A program made the position numbers and the translations under genes. DNA of 64,000 nucleotides from Linnemannia hyalina (lineage: Eukaryota > Mortierellomycota > Mortierellomycetes > Mortierellales > Mortierellaceae), in contig JAHRHY010000009.1 of assembly GCA_019671135.1 (NCBI GenBank), positions 186,001 through 250,000 of the forward strand, in the 5' to 3' direction. Positions 48,734 through 59,280 of the stretch are shown one piece after another; the first letter of the stretch is position 1; every line of letters starts with the position of its first letter. The notes beneath the pieces were generated by a model that did no database searches, was not told the DNA's origin, and saw only the letters and a list, made by a program, of their open reading frames with translations.

Positions 48734-49838
48734 ATGTTGACAACAACGATTAATAGACGATCCTTCAACAACAACGTCTCCTCAGAAGAAAACGCAAGAA
48801 TCCTGACAGACCCAAACCCCACCTACCGTCTCATGTACTTTGATTGTGCCTCCGTCGCGGCCACTGCTCGCGACATCCTTGCCTTTGGAAAAGCCAACTG
48901 GACCAACCAATGCCCAACGGTACACTTCTGTGGACGTGTTTTGGTTTCGGGTGTATGAGAATGGTTAACAAAGGATCGTGTCTGTGTCCATGTGCTGATC
49001 AGCGTCTCTGTTTTTCATTGCGTGTTACTTTTTTTAGGATGCGGAGTGGGACGATAATAAATTTCCCACGCCATACAGACTCATGCCGTTGTTAAATGTC
49101 ATTGCATCCGACGGCAAGGTAACCCATCCACTTTCTCGCTCTTTCTCTCTCAATGATACCTTCATAACCATCATCCTCAATGCTGACCTCTCATATCCCT
49201 TCTCCATCCTATTGTAGGAGGCATTCCTAGCAGAGTCAATCGTGATCGACCACTACCTCGCCAAAAAATTCAATCTCCTCGGGAACAACGAATGGGAAGA
49301 ACAAACCATCAAGGCGCATTACAATAACATCCATTACCTTCGAGAGCGATCGTTCATGTGTGTTACTTGGACGTATGCAGACAAGAGAAAGGTGGCGCTG
49401 GAGAAGTTTATGAAGTCGACGCTGCCTGCGTTTATTGCGGACCATGAGTTTCATTTGAAGGAAAATGGATCTAACGGGCATTACATTGGGAACAAGGTGC
49501 GTTGTAGGACAAGGATGATCAAATGGGGGGGATTAGGTTGCATGCATGTCAGCGAGAGATAAAAAATCTGATGTTTTGTTCTTTATTTCCACTGATAGCT
49601 CTCGCTGGCAGACATCCACTTGGTGAATGTAATGGACCACTTCTCCCATCTCCCGACCGGAAACATGATCGCAGCCGAATTCGCGAAAAGTGAACTCCTC
49701 TCCAAGGTCCGCGAGAATGTCGAAGCCAACACGGAGATTGCAGCTTGGAGATCAACGGATGAGTGGAAGCAATTGGCATATCAGTCTGTTGTTGGATACT
49801 CCATCACCGCCGTTCCTGAAGAAGAGGGCGAAGCATGA
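48734..49838 (+). CDS. Sigma-like glutathione S-transferase, array copy 3
   Basis: 261 residues from exons 48734-48919, 49038-49118, 49218-49496 and 49599-49838. Tyr35 in RLMYFDCASVAATARD is retained and Val41 occupies the Arg position. Exon 2 holds the Trp (DAEWDD) and the cis-Pro (LMPLLNV). Glu95-Ser96 start the glutathione loop in AESIVIDHYLAKKF. ENGSNGHYIGNK and LSLADIH complete the helical half. A longer in-frame frame opens upstream, but the ATG at 48734 is chosen because it follows a TATA box by 95 bp and matches the start of the other copies. Confidence 0.87.
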
Positions 49839-49863
49839 GGGAGGAAGGAAGGAAGAGAATGTA

Positions 49864-49869
49864 AATAAA
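49864..49869 (+). terminator. Poly(A) signal, GST copy 3
   Basis: AATAAA 26 bp after the stop codon. Confidence 0.6.
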
Positions 49870-50174
49870 GTGAACCGCCATTGCTTCTTTTTGCTGACAG
49901 AACGAGGGAGTATGATTGTTCTAAGGCGCAACAAAAGGTTATTTGAGATTTGGTTTTCGGTCTAGACTCGACATTCTCGACAAGCAAAAACCATATTGCG
50001 GCGTGTGGCTGTCGGTACAAGGACCGTTACGCACGCGCAGAATGTGTAATACAAATCGAGCCCCGAGGGATCCCGCCTTTCCCTCTGCCCCTCCCTGTCT
50101 ATCCCGCAGTTTTGTCACACGTCCGTGGCTATTTTTGTCGTTTTTGTCCGCCATGTATGAATTGTGCGTAAACA

Positions 50175-50182
50175 TATAAAAA
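50175..50182 (+). promoter_or_regulatory. TATA box of GST copy 4
   Basis: TATAAAAA about 93 bp before the ATG of copy 4. Confidence 0.6.
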
Positions 50183-50267
50183 GAACTCAATTGCCCCTCC
50201 CCCCTCGTTTTCCCATCACATTCAACACACACTTTCATCCCTCTCTTATCCGCCCATACACACAAAT

Positions 50268-51418
50268 ATGTCCAAGGTCGCCAGACGCCCCTTCATCACC
50301 GACGTCTCTATTGAGAAGAGCATCCAGATCCTTGCGGACCCCAATGTCTCCTACAAGCTAATGTACTGGAACGCCTTCTCGGTCGGTGCAACTTCTCGAG
50401 AGTTGCTTGCCTTTGGAAATGTCAAATGGTCTAATGAGCGGATCGCCACTTCTTCTGAGAAGCAGGATAAGGTAATTGGCTAGCTTGCAAGAGTGGAGAG
50501 TGGAGAGACGAGTGAGCATAGGAGGGATAACTGACACATGTGTGTGTTGCTGTGTTTTGAACGAACGGAATAGGAGGATCCTTGGGAGGAGGGCAAGATT
50601 CCTACGCCGTTTGGAGTTGTGCCCATGTTGAAGATCGTTTCCCCCGCTAACGAGGTAAAATTAATTCGTCATCTTGTGTGACTTTGAACCATGTGCATGC
50701 TCCTGTCCTTCCCATCTCATTCTTCTAACCCTTTTCTCCCCTTTATTCTTTCTACGTGTCAATGACAATGGAGTAGGAAGTTATCGTCGCAGAGTCGATG
50801 GTGATTGAACAATACCTCGCTAAGAAATTCAACCTCCTCGGCAACAACGAATGGGAATCGCTTACCATCAATGCCTTCTACAGCAACATCCACTTCTTCC
50901 TTGAACGTGCATTGTCAAAGGTGACATGGGTCGTCCCCGAGAGACGCAAGAGTGAATTGGAGATCTTTTTGCAGCACATCTTGCCAGAATTTATTGCTGA
51001 TCATGATATGCATTTGAAGGCAAATGGCTCTAATGGATTCTATGTTGGTGATCGGGTAAGCACCCCTTTGGTTTCTCAATGGAGTGGGCACATGGTTTCT
51101 TGTTATCATTCTTCTCATACACTCGACGCGCAATCTTTTTCCTCACCGTTTCTCTAATAGTTGTCGCTGGCAGATATCCATCTGGCAAACGTGATCGACC
51201 ACTTTTCACATCTGCCCGTCGCACACTTGATCATCCCTTTATTTGAGAAGAGCGAGCTCATCAGCAAGGTCCGCGCAAATGTCGAGAACCACCCTTCGAT
51301 TGCGGCATGGAGAGCAAGTGAGGAATGGGAGTCCCTCTGTCAGGGGTCGATTGTCTGCTACAAGAAGACAGCCCTCCTTGCCGAGGATCTCGAGGCATTC
51401 GCTATTAAGGATGAGTAG
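50268..51418 (+). CDS. Sigma-like glutathione S-transferase, array copy 4
   Basis: 273 residues, the longest copy, from exons 50268-50471, 50574-50654, 50777-51055 and 51161-51418. Tyr33 in YKLMYWNAFSVGATSRE is kept, Val39 is at the Arg position, and Glu101-Ser102 lie in AESMVIEQYLAKKF. The first exon has about six extra residues (TSSEKQDK) before the intron. NGSNGFYVGDR has Phe where the others have His. The C-terminal tail is acidic (AEDLEAFAIKDE). Confidence 0.87.
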
Positions 51419-52944
51419 AAGGAGGTGTTGTGATCCCCCTCTAGGTTGAGCGAACGCTGGTGTTGGGCGGGTTGCATAGGCCAAAGGCATGTACTGACAA
51501 ATAAAAACAGATGTATCAAAGGACTAAATAGTCTCGCCTTTCTTTCTTGACAGATGTGATTTTCTTCCTTTGAATGGATGCTGATCTGGTCGAACTCGGG
51601 CATTGACGGTAGAAAAGAGATCTTCCAGGGTTGGTAGAACTCGAACGTAGACCGGTAGGCCATGGTGGTTGAGGAGAGGGATACATATTCTATTTTCCTG
51701 AACCTCCACCGGGAACAAAGTCGCGTCCTTGTTGCATGCTGAGACAGCGGTGGGTGGTGTTTTTGAGATGAATGGCGACGTCCTTGGTGAAGTGCATGTG
51801 CCTCCGAGAAATTAGATAAAAAACGGTTTCCCGCCAAACCTTTTGCTTTTCTTCTTCACTCCTTTTTGGCCCCTCCTCTTGGCATCCGCCTATACCGTCT
51901 GGACCCCACTCGCTGCTTCAGTGACGCCTGGTAAGAAAAACACTTCCATTCTTTTCAAGGAGTGAAAAAGAATGAAGGCACTTGTGTGTGGCGTTGTTCA
52001 CTCCCCACCCCCCTTTTTTTATCTGTCTTGCCTCTTTTCCTTTCCTTGTTTTTTCTTGGTGCACACGTTGCTTATTGTTCTTCCTTTCCTTGTGTTTTCT
52101 GTGGGATACGCGTTTGCGTTCGCGTTGGTTGTCCTTTGCCTTTCTTTCCTTTTTTTTTTTTTTTTTTTGGCCCGCCGTAGATTACTTAATGCTGCCAAGA
52201 AAATAAACACGTAGGTCGCTACTATTTTATTTATTGTTGCATTGCACTAGTCCTTGATTGTACCTTGACTGTCGACTCTGAATGAATACGCAATTCTACG
52301 TCCTAATGTGCTTCGATCGCATCCACAGTAATAGCATCCAACAAAAGACATGGGATTGATAGGCAGGCAAGAGAGAAAGGACGTTGCTTTGTTTATGATT
52401 CCTTGGCATCTCTTTCCTCGCTCTGCATTCGTCATCGCACGATTATTTTTCTCTTTCGCCTGATGAGGTGCACAATGGTGCGTGTTGCGGCGGCGTCGCT
52501 CTGCCACAGTGAAGAAAACTCCTTTTCCTTCCTTTGCTCCGCCACGATAAATCTTGAATGGGTTACGGTTTGTTTGTCCCACACCTTGTTAATTTCAGTG
52601 CCAAGAATCTTCGATTGGACTTACTATGTGCTGGTCAACAAATGCCCAGAAACGCACACGCAATACTTCCCTGCGCATGAAATCTACCAATAAACACAAG
52701 CGAAAACGCGCCGCACTTTTTTTTCGTACTGTCGAGAAAGAGGAACGTCATTTGACATCAGGAAAGTATTCGCTTTCTTCACCCAATCGGTGCATTCCCT
52801 TCACTCGTATAAAAAGAGAAGTTATCGCTCCAGACTGCCTCTCATCTCAAGCGCAAACAATTCTTCTCCACTCCAACTCTTTCCTACAACAACACCAAAA
52901 CACCCCTCACCTACTTTTCACCAATACAAAACAAATCTACAACA
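51419..52944. other. 1.5-kb gap inside the GST array
   Basis: Far longer than the other spacers (226-515 bp). A poly(A) signal for copy 4 lies at 51500-51505. On the minus strand near 51775 a short frame (MHFTKDVAIHLKNTTHRC...) ends about 35 codons later; it looks peptide-like, but I could not place an upstream exon. No GST remnant was recognised. Confidence 0.5.
52808..52815 (+). promoter_or_regulatory. TATA box of GST copy 5
   Basis: TATAAAAA about 137 bp before the ATG of copy 5, followed by a C/A-rich leader. Confidence 0.6.
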
Positions 52945-54035
52945 ATGGTTCAAATCGATGCAGGTCACTTTTTACGCGATGCCTCTGTCGAACTCTCTGA
53001 GGCCCTTGCCAAACCTGTCTCGTACAAGCTGATGTACTTTCCCATGCTCTCCAACGGTGCTACTGGACGTGATCTTCTGGCCTATGGAGACGTCGAATGG
53101 TCTGCTGTTGCTCCCGCTGTAAGTTTTTTTCAGCAACTATTCTCTCCCCCTACGTAGTTCTTCTCTGTCGCTAACGATCTTAATTTATGATCATCCTTAA
53201 CCCATGTTGTTTTCATCTTGTAGGATTGGAGGGCTGAAAAGGATCAGACCCCTTTCCACCTCATGCCCCTCCTTTTCGTTACTGGCGAGAACGGCAAGGT
53301 AGTTCTACCGACCACTCCACACTCCTCTTTCATTTGCCATGTCGGTTTCAATTGGACCGCCTTACCCCAAAATGCTTAATCGTCTAACAAATCTTTAATC
53401 TCTCCTTTTAGACGGCAACGCTCGCAGAGACGGTTGTCATTGAACACTACCTCGCTAAGAGGTTCGGTCTCTTGGGTTCAAACGAGTACGAAGAGAGTAT
53501 CATCAAGAGTCTCCACTCTTCCAGCGCCGCGGTCCAGAATGCCTTTGCTGGTGCTGTCACCTGGAATGCCCCTGAGGCCAAGGCTGGCGGATTGGGGTTC
53601 TTTACTACTGCCACCCTCCCTACTTGGATTGCGACCCATGAAAGACATTTGAACGATAATGGCAACAACGGCCATTACCTCGGCGACAAAGTACGTTTGG
53701 GGATGAGGAAGCGAGGGATTGCTATTATATGTGCTTGATGTTGTATTTTGATGTCTTATGCCTTCACCTTTCCCATACTAACATCTTCACCCTTTTGTCC
53801 CAAATAGCTCTCTTTGGCCGATATCCGCACCGCGAATGCAATTGAGCACTTTGCGACCCAGCCAGAATCCGCAACCCTGATGGCGATCGTCAACAAGTCT
53901 GTCCCCTTGATCAAACTCTGCGACACGGTTGCCAAGCACCCCAAGATGGCTCAATGGAGATCTGGGGCCGAGTACAAGGGATATTATGAGGGCAATGTTG
54001 CCTTCTTTGCCAATCCCTATGCCTTCATGTCTTAA
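52945..54035 (+). CDS. Sigma-like glutathione S-transferase, array copy 5 (variant active site)
   Basis: 251 residues from exons 52945-53118, 53224-53298, 53412-53690 and 53808-54035, with the same intron positions as the others. Tyr31 in YKLMYFPMLSNGATGRD is kept, but Asn37 stands at the Arg position and Thr90 replaces the Ser of the glutathione loop (LAETVVIEHYLAKRF). The N-capping box is LSLADIR rather than LSLADIH. With copy 6 it forms a second type, marked by FP after the Tyr, the SNGAT loop and NGATxRE/D. Glutathione binding may be weaker or altered; that is inference. Confidence 0.86.
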
Positions 54036-54137
54036 GTAAAAAGGACTGTTTTTTCCCCTCTCCTTTCCTCTCACCCTCCACCTTTCTTTCTTGTTCGCCG
54101 TTGTCCAATCTTTCTCCCCCTCAAAACAGCAGTTGTC

Positions 54138-54143
54138 AATAAA
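54138..54143 (+). terminator. Poly(A) signal, GST copy 5
   Basis: AATAAA about 100 bp after the stop codon. Confidence 0.5.
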
Positions 54144-54549
54144 CAATGTCAACTTACTGATTGAAGTTCTTGGAGTATGTGCGTGTGCTGTTGCTTTGAG
54201 TGATGGGTTAAACTGGTAAATGAGAGATGGAATTATGGACTTGATAAACAAAAGGACGCCGCGTTGTTTTGTATGCGCAGACACTCAATCCCTTCTTTGC
54301 TGCTTGCTCCTTTTTTAGTCCTACGGTAGAGGCCATGGTCAATGCATTATTTATGCACGCTTGATCCGTCTGTTCTATTCGCCGGAGAAAAAAAAAGGCG
54401 AACAATTCTTGGCATCTGCGCGGCCAGACACGGCGTGTTAACCAAACACACAATCACATTTTTTCACATCTCTTTTTTCCTCTCTCTCTTCTTCTTCCTC
54501 AATCCATCCCATCTACCGCCCTTATTGGAGCAACAAGGACACGCTCAAG

Positions 54550-55662
54550 ATGGCCATCGACACTGTCACTCCGGACGCAACGCACCTCACATACAAGAAC
54601 ACGGATGCCTTATCCGCAACCTTCAAGAACCCAACATCCTTCAAACTCCTCTACTTCCCTATCAATTCGAACGGTGCGACCAGTCGAGAGATTCTAACCA
54701 TCGCACAGGCCAGATGGGAGAACCTTGTTCCCAAGGTAAGTCTTTGTTACTCAAAGGAGAAGGAGAAAAAAAGTCTTGTTGCTTGTAAAACAAGGTTAGA
54801 GACATTAACTTTGTCTGTGTTTTTGGACTTTTGTGCATTGCAGAATTGGGGGAAGGAGAAAGAAAAGACTCCGTTCAACGTCCTACCAGTTCTGTTCATA
54901 AGCTCCCCCGCCAACAAGGTAAAGTCCTACTCCCTCACCTTTTCCTTTCATTTGCAAGAACTTCTGCCTCGTTTCACGTTTTTTTTTTCTTTCTCACGCA
55001 CCTTCCTTGTTCCTTCCCTTTCATTATACAAAAACAGGATGTGGTACTGGCAGAGGCAGGAGTGATCGAACAGTACCTCGCCAAACATTTCGACCTCATG
55101 GGCAACAACGGGTACGAAGAGAACCTGATCAAATCTTTCCACTCCTCTACCGCCTCCCTCCACTCACTCCATGCGACCACTGTTGCGTTTATCCCTGATT
55201 GGGAGGCACGCAAGAAGGCTATGGAGACTTTTCGGGATGGCCCTTTCACGCAGTGGGTTGCCATTCATGATAAGCATTTAAGGGATAATGGGTCTAATGG
55301 CCACTACATCGGTGAAAAGGTAAAAAAAAAAAAAGTGGCGGAAGAAGAAAAAAAAGGATCAAACATTGCAGAGTTGGTTGCTGCCTGATAACAATCGTCT
55401 TTCTCACTCCATACTCTGTTTGTAATAGCTGACGCTGGCGGATATCAGGACGTCAAACCTGATTGAACACCTGTTGCTCCAAACAGGGGCGGAGTGCTTG
55501 GTCGGTATCATCGAAAGAAGCTCCTCGCTTCGCAGACTCCAGATTGAAGTTGCTCATGATTCTAGGGTGGACAAGTGGAGATCTTCGCAGGCGTACAAGT
55601 CTTTGACGGATGCGACTAGGCGGTACTTCTCGGACCCCTTTGCTCCAGTACCCAAGTTGTGA
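54550..55662 (+). CDS. Sigma-like glutathione S-transferase, array copy 6 (most divergent)
   Basis: 258 residues from exons 54550-54735, 54844-54918, 55038-55319 and 55429-55662. Tyr35 in FKLLYFPINSNGATSRE is retained, Asn41 is at the Arg position, and Ala94 replaces the Ser that contacts the gamma-glutamyl group (LAEAGVIEQYLAKHF). DNGSNGHYIGEK and LTLADIR are conserved. The C-terminal helices diverge most from copies 1-4. Loss of the loop Ser suggests a changed ligand or a non-enzymatic role, which sequence alone cannot settle. Confidence 0.86.
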
Positions 55663-55721
55663 CTATTTGATATGTGAATGGATGAAAAGCGTGAAAGGGG
55701 TGACATTACGGAGTATTTTGT

Positions 55722-55727
55722 AATAAA
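55722..55727 (+). terminator. Poly(A) signal, GST copy 6
   Basis: AATAAA 59 bp after the stop codon and just before the F-box relic starts. Confidence 0.5.
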
Positions 55728-55731
55728 AAGT

Positions 55732-56265
55732 GACTCTGTTCCAGTCTTCTTCGTTTTTTTCGATGACGAACCGCAGCCTCCTCTTCGAGGACCTCTTGGA
55801 CGACAACAATGAAGACGGCGACAGGGAAGCGGCTATTTGACCATGAGCGCGTGAAAGGTCACCGGAGTCGCTCACCATCGGATTCGAAATGCTGCTGACC
55901 AACCTGAGGACCACGAGCTCGTCTGGAACCACTTGAGATGATTCAAGAAGCTGCCTTAGCTGATCTTTGCCTTCCTCGCCACCCTTGAAATAAGTCTGGT
56001 CGAGGTTGATCCAATCGTTCGACTACGGAGTGATGGTCTGCTTTCAGGAGTACAAGGAAGTGGACGGATGATTGAGACATTGGAAGAGATTGGGTGTTTG
56101 TCGTCATGAAGGAGGGCGGATGACCAAAAGGAGATGGTGTTGTGGTTTGCAGAGTCGTTTCCGAAGCTGCGGGTCTTGGGGTTGTAGGATCATAGTGTGC
56201 ATGGGGAGAAGAAGAAGAAAAACCATGGGTTTCTTGGTGTGTTGGAATGGTAAGAACATAGGATG
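55732..56265 (+). pseudogene. Decayed 3' fragment of an F-box/LRR-like gene
   Basis: Translating the plus strand with frame changes recovers, in order, the C-terminal blocks of the downstream F-box paralogues: LCSSL (about 55734), ESLTIGFEM (about 55870), DHELVWNHL (about 55909), FKKL (about 55940), GLLSG, ETLEEI, and QKEMVLWFAESFPKLRVLGL (about 56130). Stops interrupt it: a TGA at the conserved Trp of the PWAC block, a TGA after NHLR, TAG after KKLP, and TGA at the first Trp of the conserved SWW. At least one frameshift is needed. The F-box and the first two thirds are missing; it begins about 70 bp after the last GST gene. Confidence 0.8.
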
Positions 56266-56543
56266 ATTCTGCTAATATTTTTCTTATTATTTTTTTTGGT
56301 GGCAAAAAATGATCCATGGACGTTCTACGCCGCCATTCTTTTAATAAGAAGTGCGTGTGCACCAAGATTCAACCTCGCCTCCTTTGCCACCACCACGCCT
56401 TTTTTCGACTATAACCTTCATCTTTAAAAACCAACTGTCCTCTCCATTCGTCTTCTTTTTTTTTTTTTTTTTTTTTTCATTCATTCATTCTTCATTCATT
56501 CCGCTCCCACCTCAATTCACCCTCTCCTTCTATTACCAACACG

Positions 56544-58481
56544 ATGCTCGAACACGTTCAATTGCCTCCCGAGACCCTCAGCCTCATTTTTCGCTACCTC
56601 TCACCACTAGACCTATCTCAGTGCCTCCGCGTCTCGCGACTCTGGCACGCCGAGGCCGAGCCCCAGCTCTACCGAAACATGGTCCTCGAACCAGGAATGA
56701 CACTACGTCGACAAGTCCTTGCCGCCTGCACCCGGAAACACCTTATCCGTCGAGTCGAGTTCGCTTCTAGCTATGGCTACACCATTCCTCTATCGGACAT
56801 CCTCGATTTCTTGCTCGATTATCGACCACCCCTCAAACACAGCGACGATGCGGTAAGAACGTCAACATGGACGTCGTCCGTTCCTTTTCCGATTCCTGCT
56901 GGGCCCAATCGCCCGACCTTGACGCATTTCTCTCACCAGGGCTATCACCAATCTTGGAGACTGTTCGATGCGATCCTCCACAGTCTCACGTCCTTGGTAT
57001 CACTCGACTTGGATTTTCTTCATTATGACAGCACAACGCGGACGAATTATGTTGTGGACCTGGACAGGATCTTGACAAGATTTCCTCGTCTGAAACACCT
57101 CGGCATCATTGGGACCATGGTTGAATACGCACCACCCAGGGCAGCAAGGCACGAGGGTCAGGACGAGTCAACGACAGGACATTGCTGCCTCGAGTCATTC
57201 ACTTTCAATCCGGCTCTGATGTGGCGCGAAGGGCCGGACGCGTTCTCCCTTTTCAGACGACTGGGAGATCTGAGGAAGCTCTCTATTATCTCAAACAAGA
57301 GGTATGGGGAATGTGCGAGGAGAACTCAACCCTGGGCGTTTGGGCGGGCCTTGAAGCAGTTTTGTTCAAAGGTGGAGTCGATCCAAGTCGAGGGTGCAGC
57401 TGTCCTCTGGCTGTTTGACCTGCCCATTCTCCCATACTATGAGGTGCCTTTCCTCGCTGAATTGGTTTCGGAGGCTCTACCATCTAGCCCATCGGACTTG
57501 ACGGTCGGCATGGTGCAGGCACAAAGGGGGGCCGGGGACCGCCTCAGACAGCGATTACAGGAACAAGAAGTAAGCGAGCTGCTGGAAGGGAGGACTGCGG
57601 TGCCATTCTTCCCTCAGTTGAAGACCCTGATTCTCGGAACGAGTCACTCTCTCTCAATGCAGGATCTGATTTCGCTTGGAGTTCAAGCCCGGTTCTTGAC
57701 GCATGTGGAGATCAAACACCAGGCCTACGGCTACGAAGGAGTCTGGGATATGTACGACACGGACGCCGCCACCGCCGCTTCTGCCTCCGTGCCTGAATCG
57801 ACGACCCACGCTTCTCTCGCGGCCAACAACAACTGGCAGTTCGAGGATCGACGGCTTTGGAAACGACGACATATCGGCAACCTGGACGTGATCCTCTTCT
57901 TGCAACTCTGCTCCAGCCTCCGCTACTTCTCTATCACAAGACGTACCATCCCACTCTTAGACCTTACCGCCGGCGATCTCACTTCTCCAGTTAACTCAGA
58001 AACTTCAGCGACAATACCCAGAAAAGCAATGACACCGACCATTCACCGTTGGGCTTGCGAAGAGACCCTACAGACGCTCAAATTGGGTCTATCCGTCCAC
58101 CCAAGCCGGTCCAAAGAATACCATGCCATGGTCTGGAACCACTTTGGTCGGCTCCAGAACCTACGATCTCTCAGCTTCCCAATGTCTTCCCTCGTCCCAT
58201 CCCCCGCCTACGGGCTCGAAGGCCTTCTAACGGGAGGAGGAAGACTGAGCGAGACATTAACGGAGGTTCGGTCCTTGCCATCATGGTGGGAAGTCGAAGA
58301 CCTACGCGGAATGGTACTGTGGTTTGCAAAGTCGTTCCCGAACCTGGTTGTCCTTGGATTGATGCATTATCGGGAGCAAGTTGAAGGTGGGAAGGTGGAG
58401 AACTTTATTGGGTTTTTGGATGATGAGGATGTTAAGCGTTGTTCGATCCATAGGATCTTTGTTGAGCCTAGGTCAACTTGA
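56544..58481 (+). CDS. F-box/LRR-like protein, paralogue 1
   Basis: Intronless, 645 residues. Residues about 5-45 are an F-box (LPPETLSLIFRYLSPLDLSQ, then CLRVSRLWHAEAEPQLY), the part that binds Skp1 in an SCF ubiquitin ligase. The remainder is made of irregular Leu-rich units. Blocks shared with the two following paralogues are AGPNRPTLTHFS, SFTFNPALMWREGPDAFSLF, QPWAFGRALKQFC, LWLFDLPILPYYE, SHSLSMQDLISLGVQARFLT, LQLCSSLRYFS, RWACEETLQTLKLGL and GMVLWFAKSFPNLVVLGL, ending in FLDDEDVKRCSIHRI. The target protein is unknown. A T22 tract and CATT repeats lie just upstream in the promoter. A poly(A) signal follows at 58521. Confidence 0.88.
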   Translation: MLEHVQLPPETLSLIFRYLSPLDLSQCLRVSRLWHAEAEPQLYRNMVLEPGMTLRRQVLAACTRKHLIRRVEFASSYGYTIPLSDILDFLLDYRPPLKHSDDAVRTSTWTSSVPFPIPAGPNRPTLTHFSHQGYHQSWRLFDAILHSLTSLVSLDLDFLHYDSTTRTNYVVDLDRILTRFPRLKHLGIIGTMVEYAPPRAARHEGQDESTTGHCCLESFTFNPALMWREGPDAFSLFRRLGDLRKLSIISNKRYGECARRTQPWAFGRALKQFCSKVESIQVEGAAVLWLFDLPILPYYEVPFLAELVSEALPSSPSDLTVGMVQAQRGAGDRLRQRLQEQEVSELLEGRTAVPFFPQLKTLILGTSHSLSMQDLISLGVQARFLTHVEIKHQAYGYEGVWDMYDTDAATAASASVPESTTHASLAANNNWQFEDRRLWKRRHIGNLDVILFLQLCSSLRYFSITRRTIPLLDLTAGDLTSPVNSETSATIPRKAMTPTIHRWACEETLQTLKLGLSVHPSRSKEYHAMVWNHFGRLQNLRSLSFPMSSLVPSPAYGLEGLLTGGGRLSETLTEVRSLPSWWEVEDLRGMVLWFAKSFPNLVVLGLMHYREQVEGGKVENFIGFLDDEDVKRCSIHRIFVEPRST

Positions 58482-59280
58482 GTTTACTATGTTTCGTGTT
58501 CGTGACTTTGTATGTGGGAAAATAAAGTGGTAATTATCTTTCTTTGGAGACCAAGCGAGGCTCGGTAAGCGATTAAGGTCTGGTTCAGGTTAGGGGTTTT
58601 GTAGGTATTCCGCATTGGTTGTGGTGCATATTCTTTGCTTTTTTCCCACCTCGTTGTCGACAACTTCGCATCCTGCGCCTTCCGAGTTGGGTGAACTCCT
58701 TCATTCACACGTCTGTGGAAATCCATTTCACCACAATTGGCGAGCACCTCCCTCTCTCTTTCACTCACCTCGTCCTTCTGTTCTGGATAATGGTTTTGCA
58801 CCTCCACACATGGCCTACTACGCACCCATTGAGAACTGGTTGAGAACCATTTGTAATGTTAGCTTCTGAGGGAGTATGAATTTGTGGTTATAATTGGCGT
58901 TTTGTTCTTTGACGTTCTCTCCTCTTTTAAGTGTGGAGCGACTTCTGACGGACAACGCAAGGGGCGCCCCTCACTTTCGCCCCCTTTTCTTGTATGCAAA
59001 TGGCCAGCCTCTCTCGCCTTTTTTATTTTTTGTTTTGTTTTTTCTTTTTCATTCCCACACCTCACTCTCACTCTCACTCTCATCCACACATTCCACACAC
59101 TTAATCCACACACACTCAATCTGCACTCATTCACTCTCCTCTCTTGAACGACAACACCACTACGGCGAGTTGCTCGGTAAACAGCTCGTTCACAATAAAA
59201 AGAGCCCATACTTTTTTTTTAACTCTTCATTCTTCTTCCTTCATTTTTCGTCTTCACCAACTGCTCACCAACTCTTCACC
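58482..59280. other. Spacer between F-box paralogues 1 and 2
   Basis: Contains AATAAA at 58521-58526 for paralogue 1 and a CT/CA-rich leader before 59281. No relic or gene recognised. Confidence 0.55.

Noticed and set aside
58894..59280. Upstream extension of F-box paralogue 2
   Set aside because: The extension has no ATG before the F-box other than 59281 that fits the paralogues and is made of leader-like CT-rich DNA.
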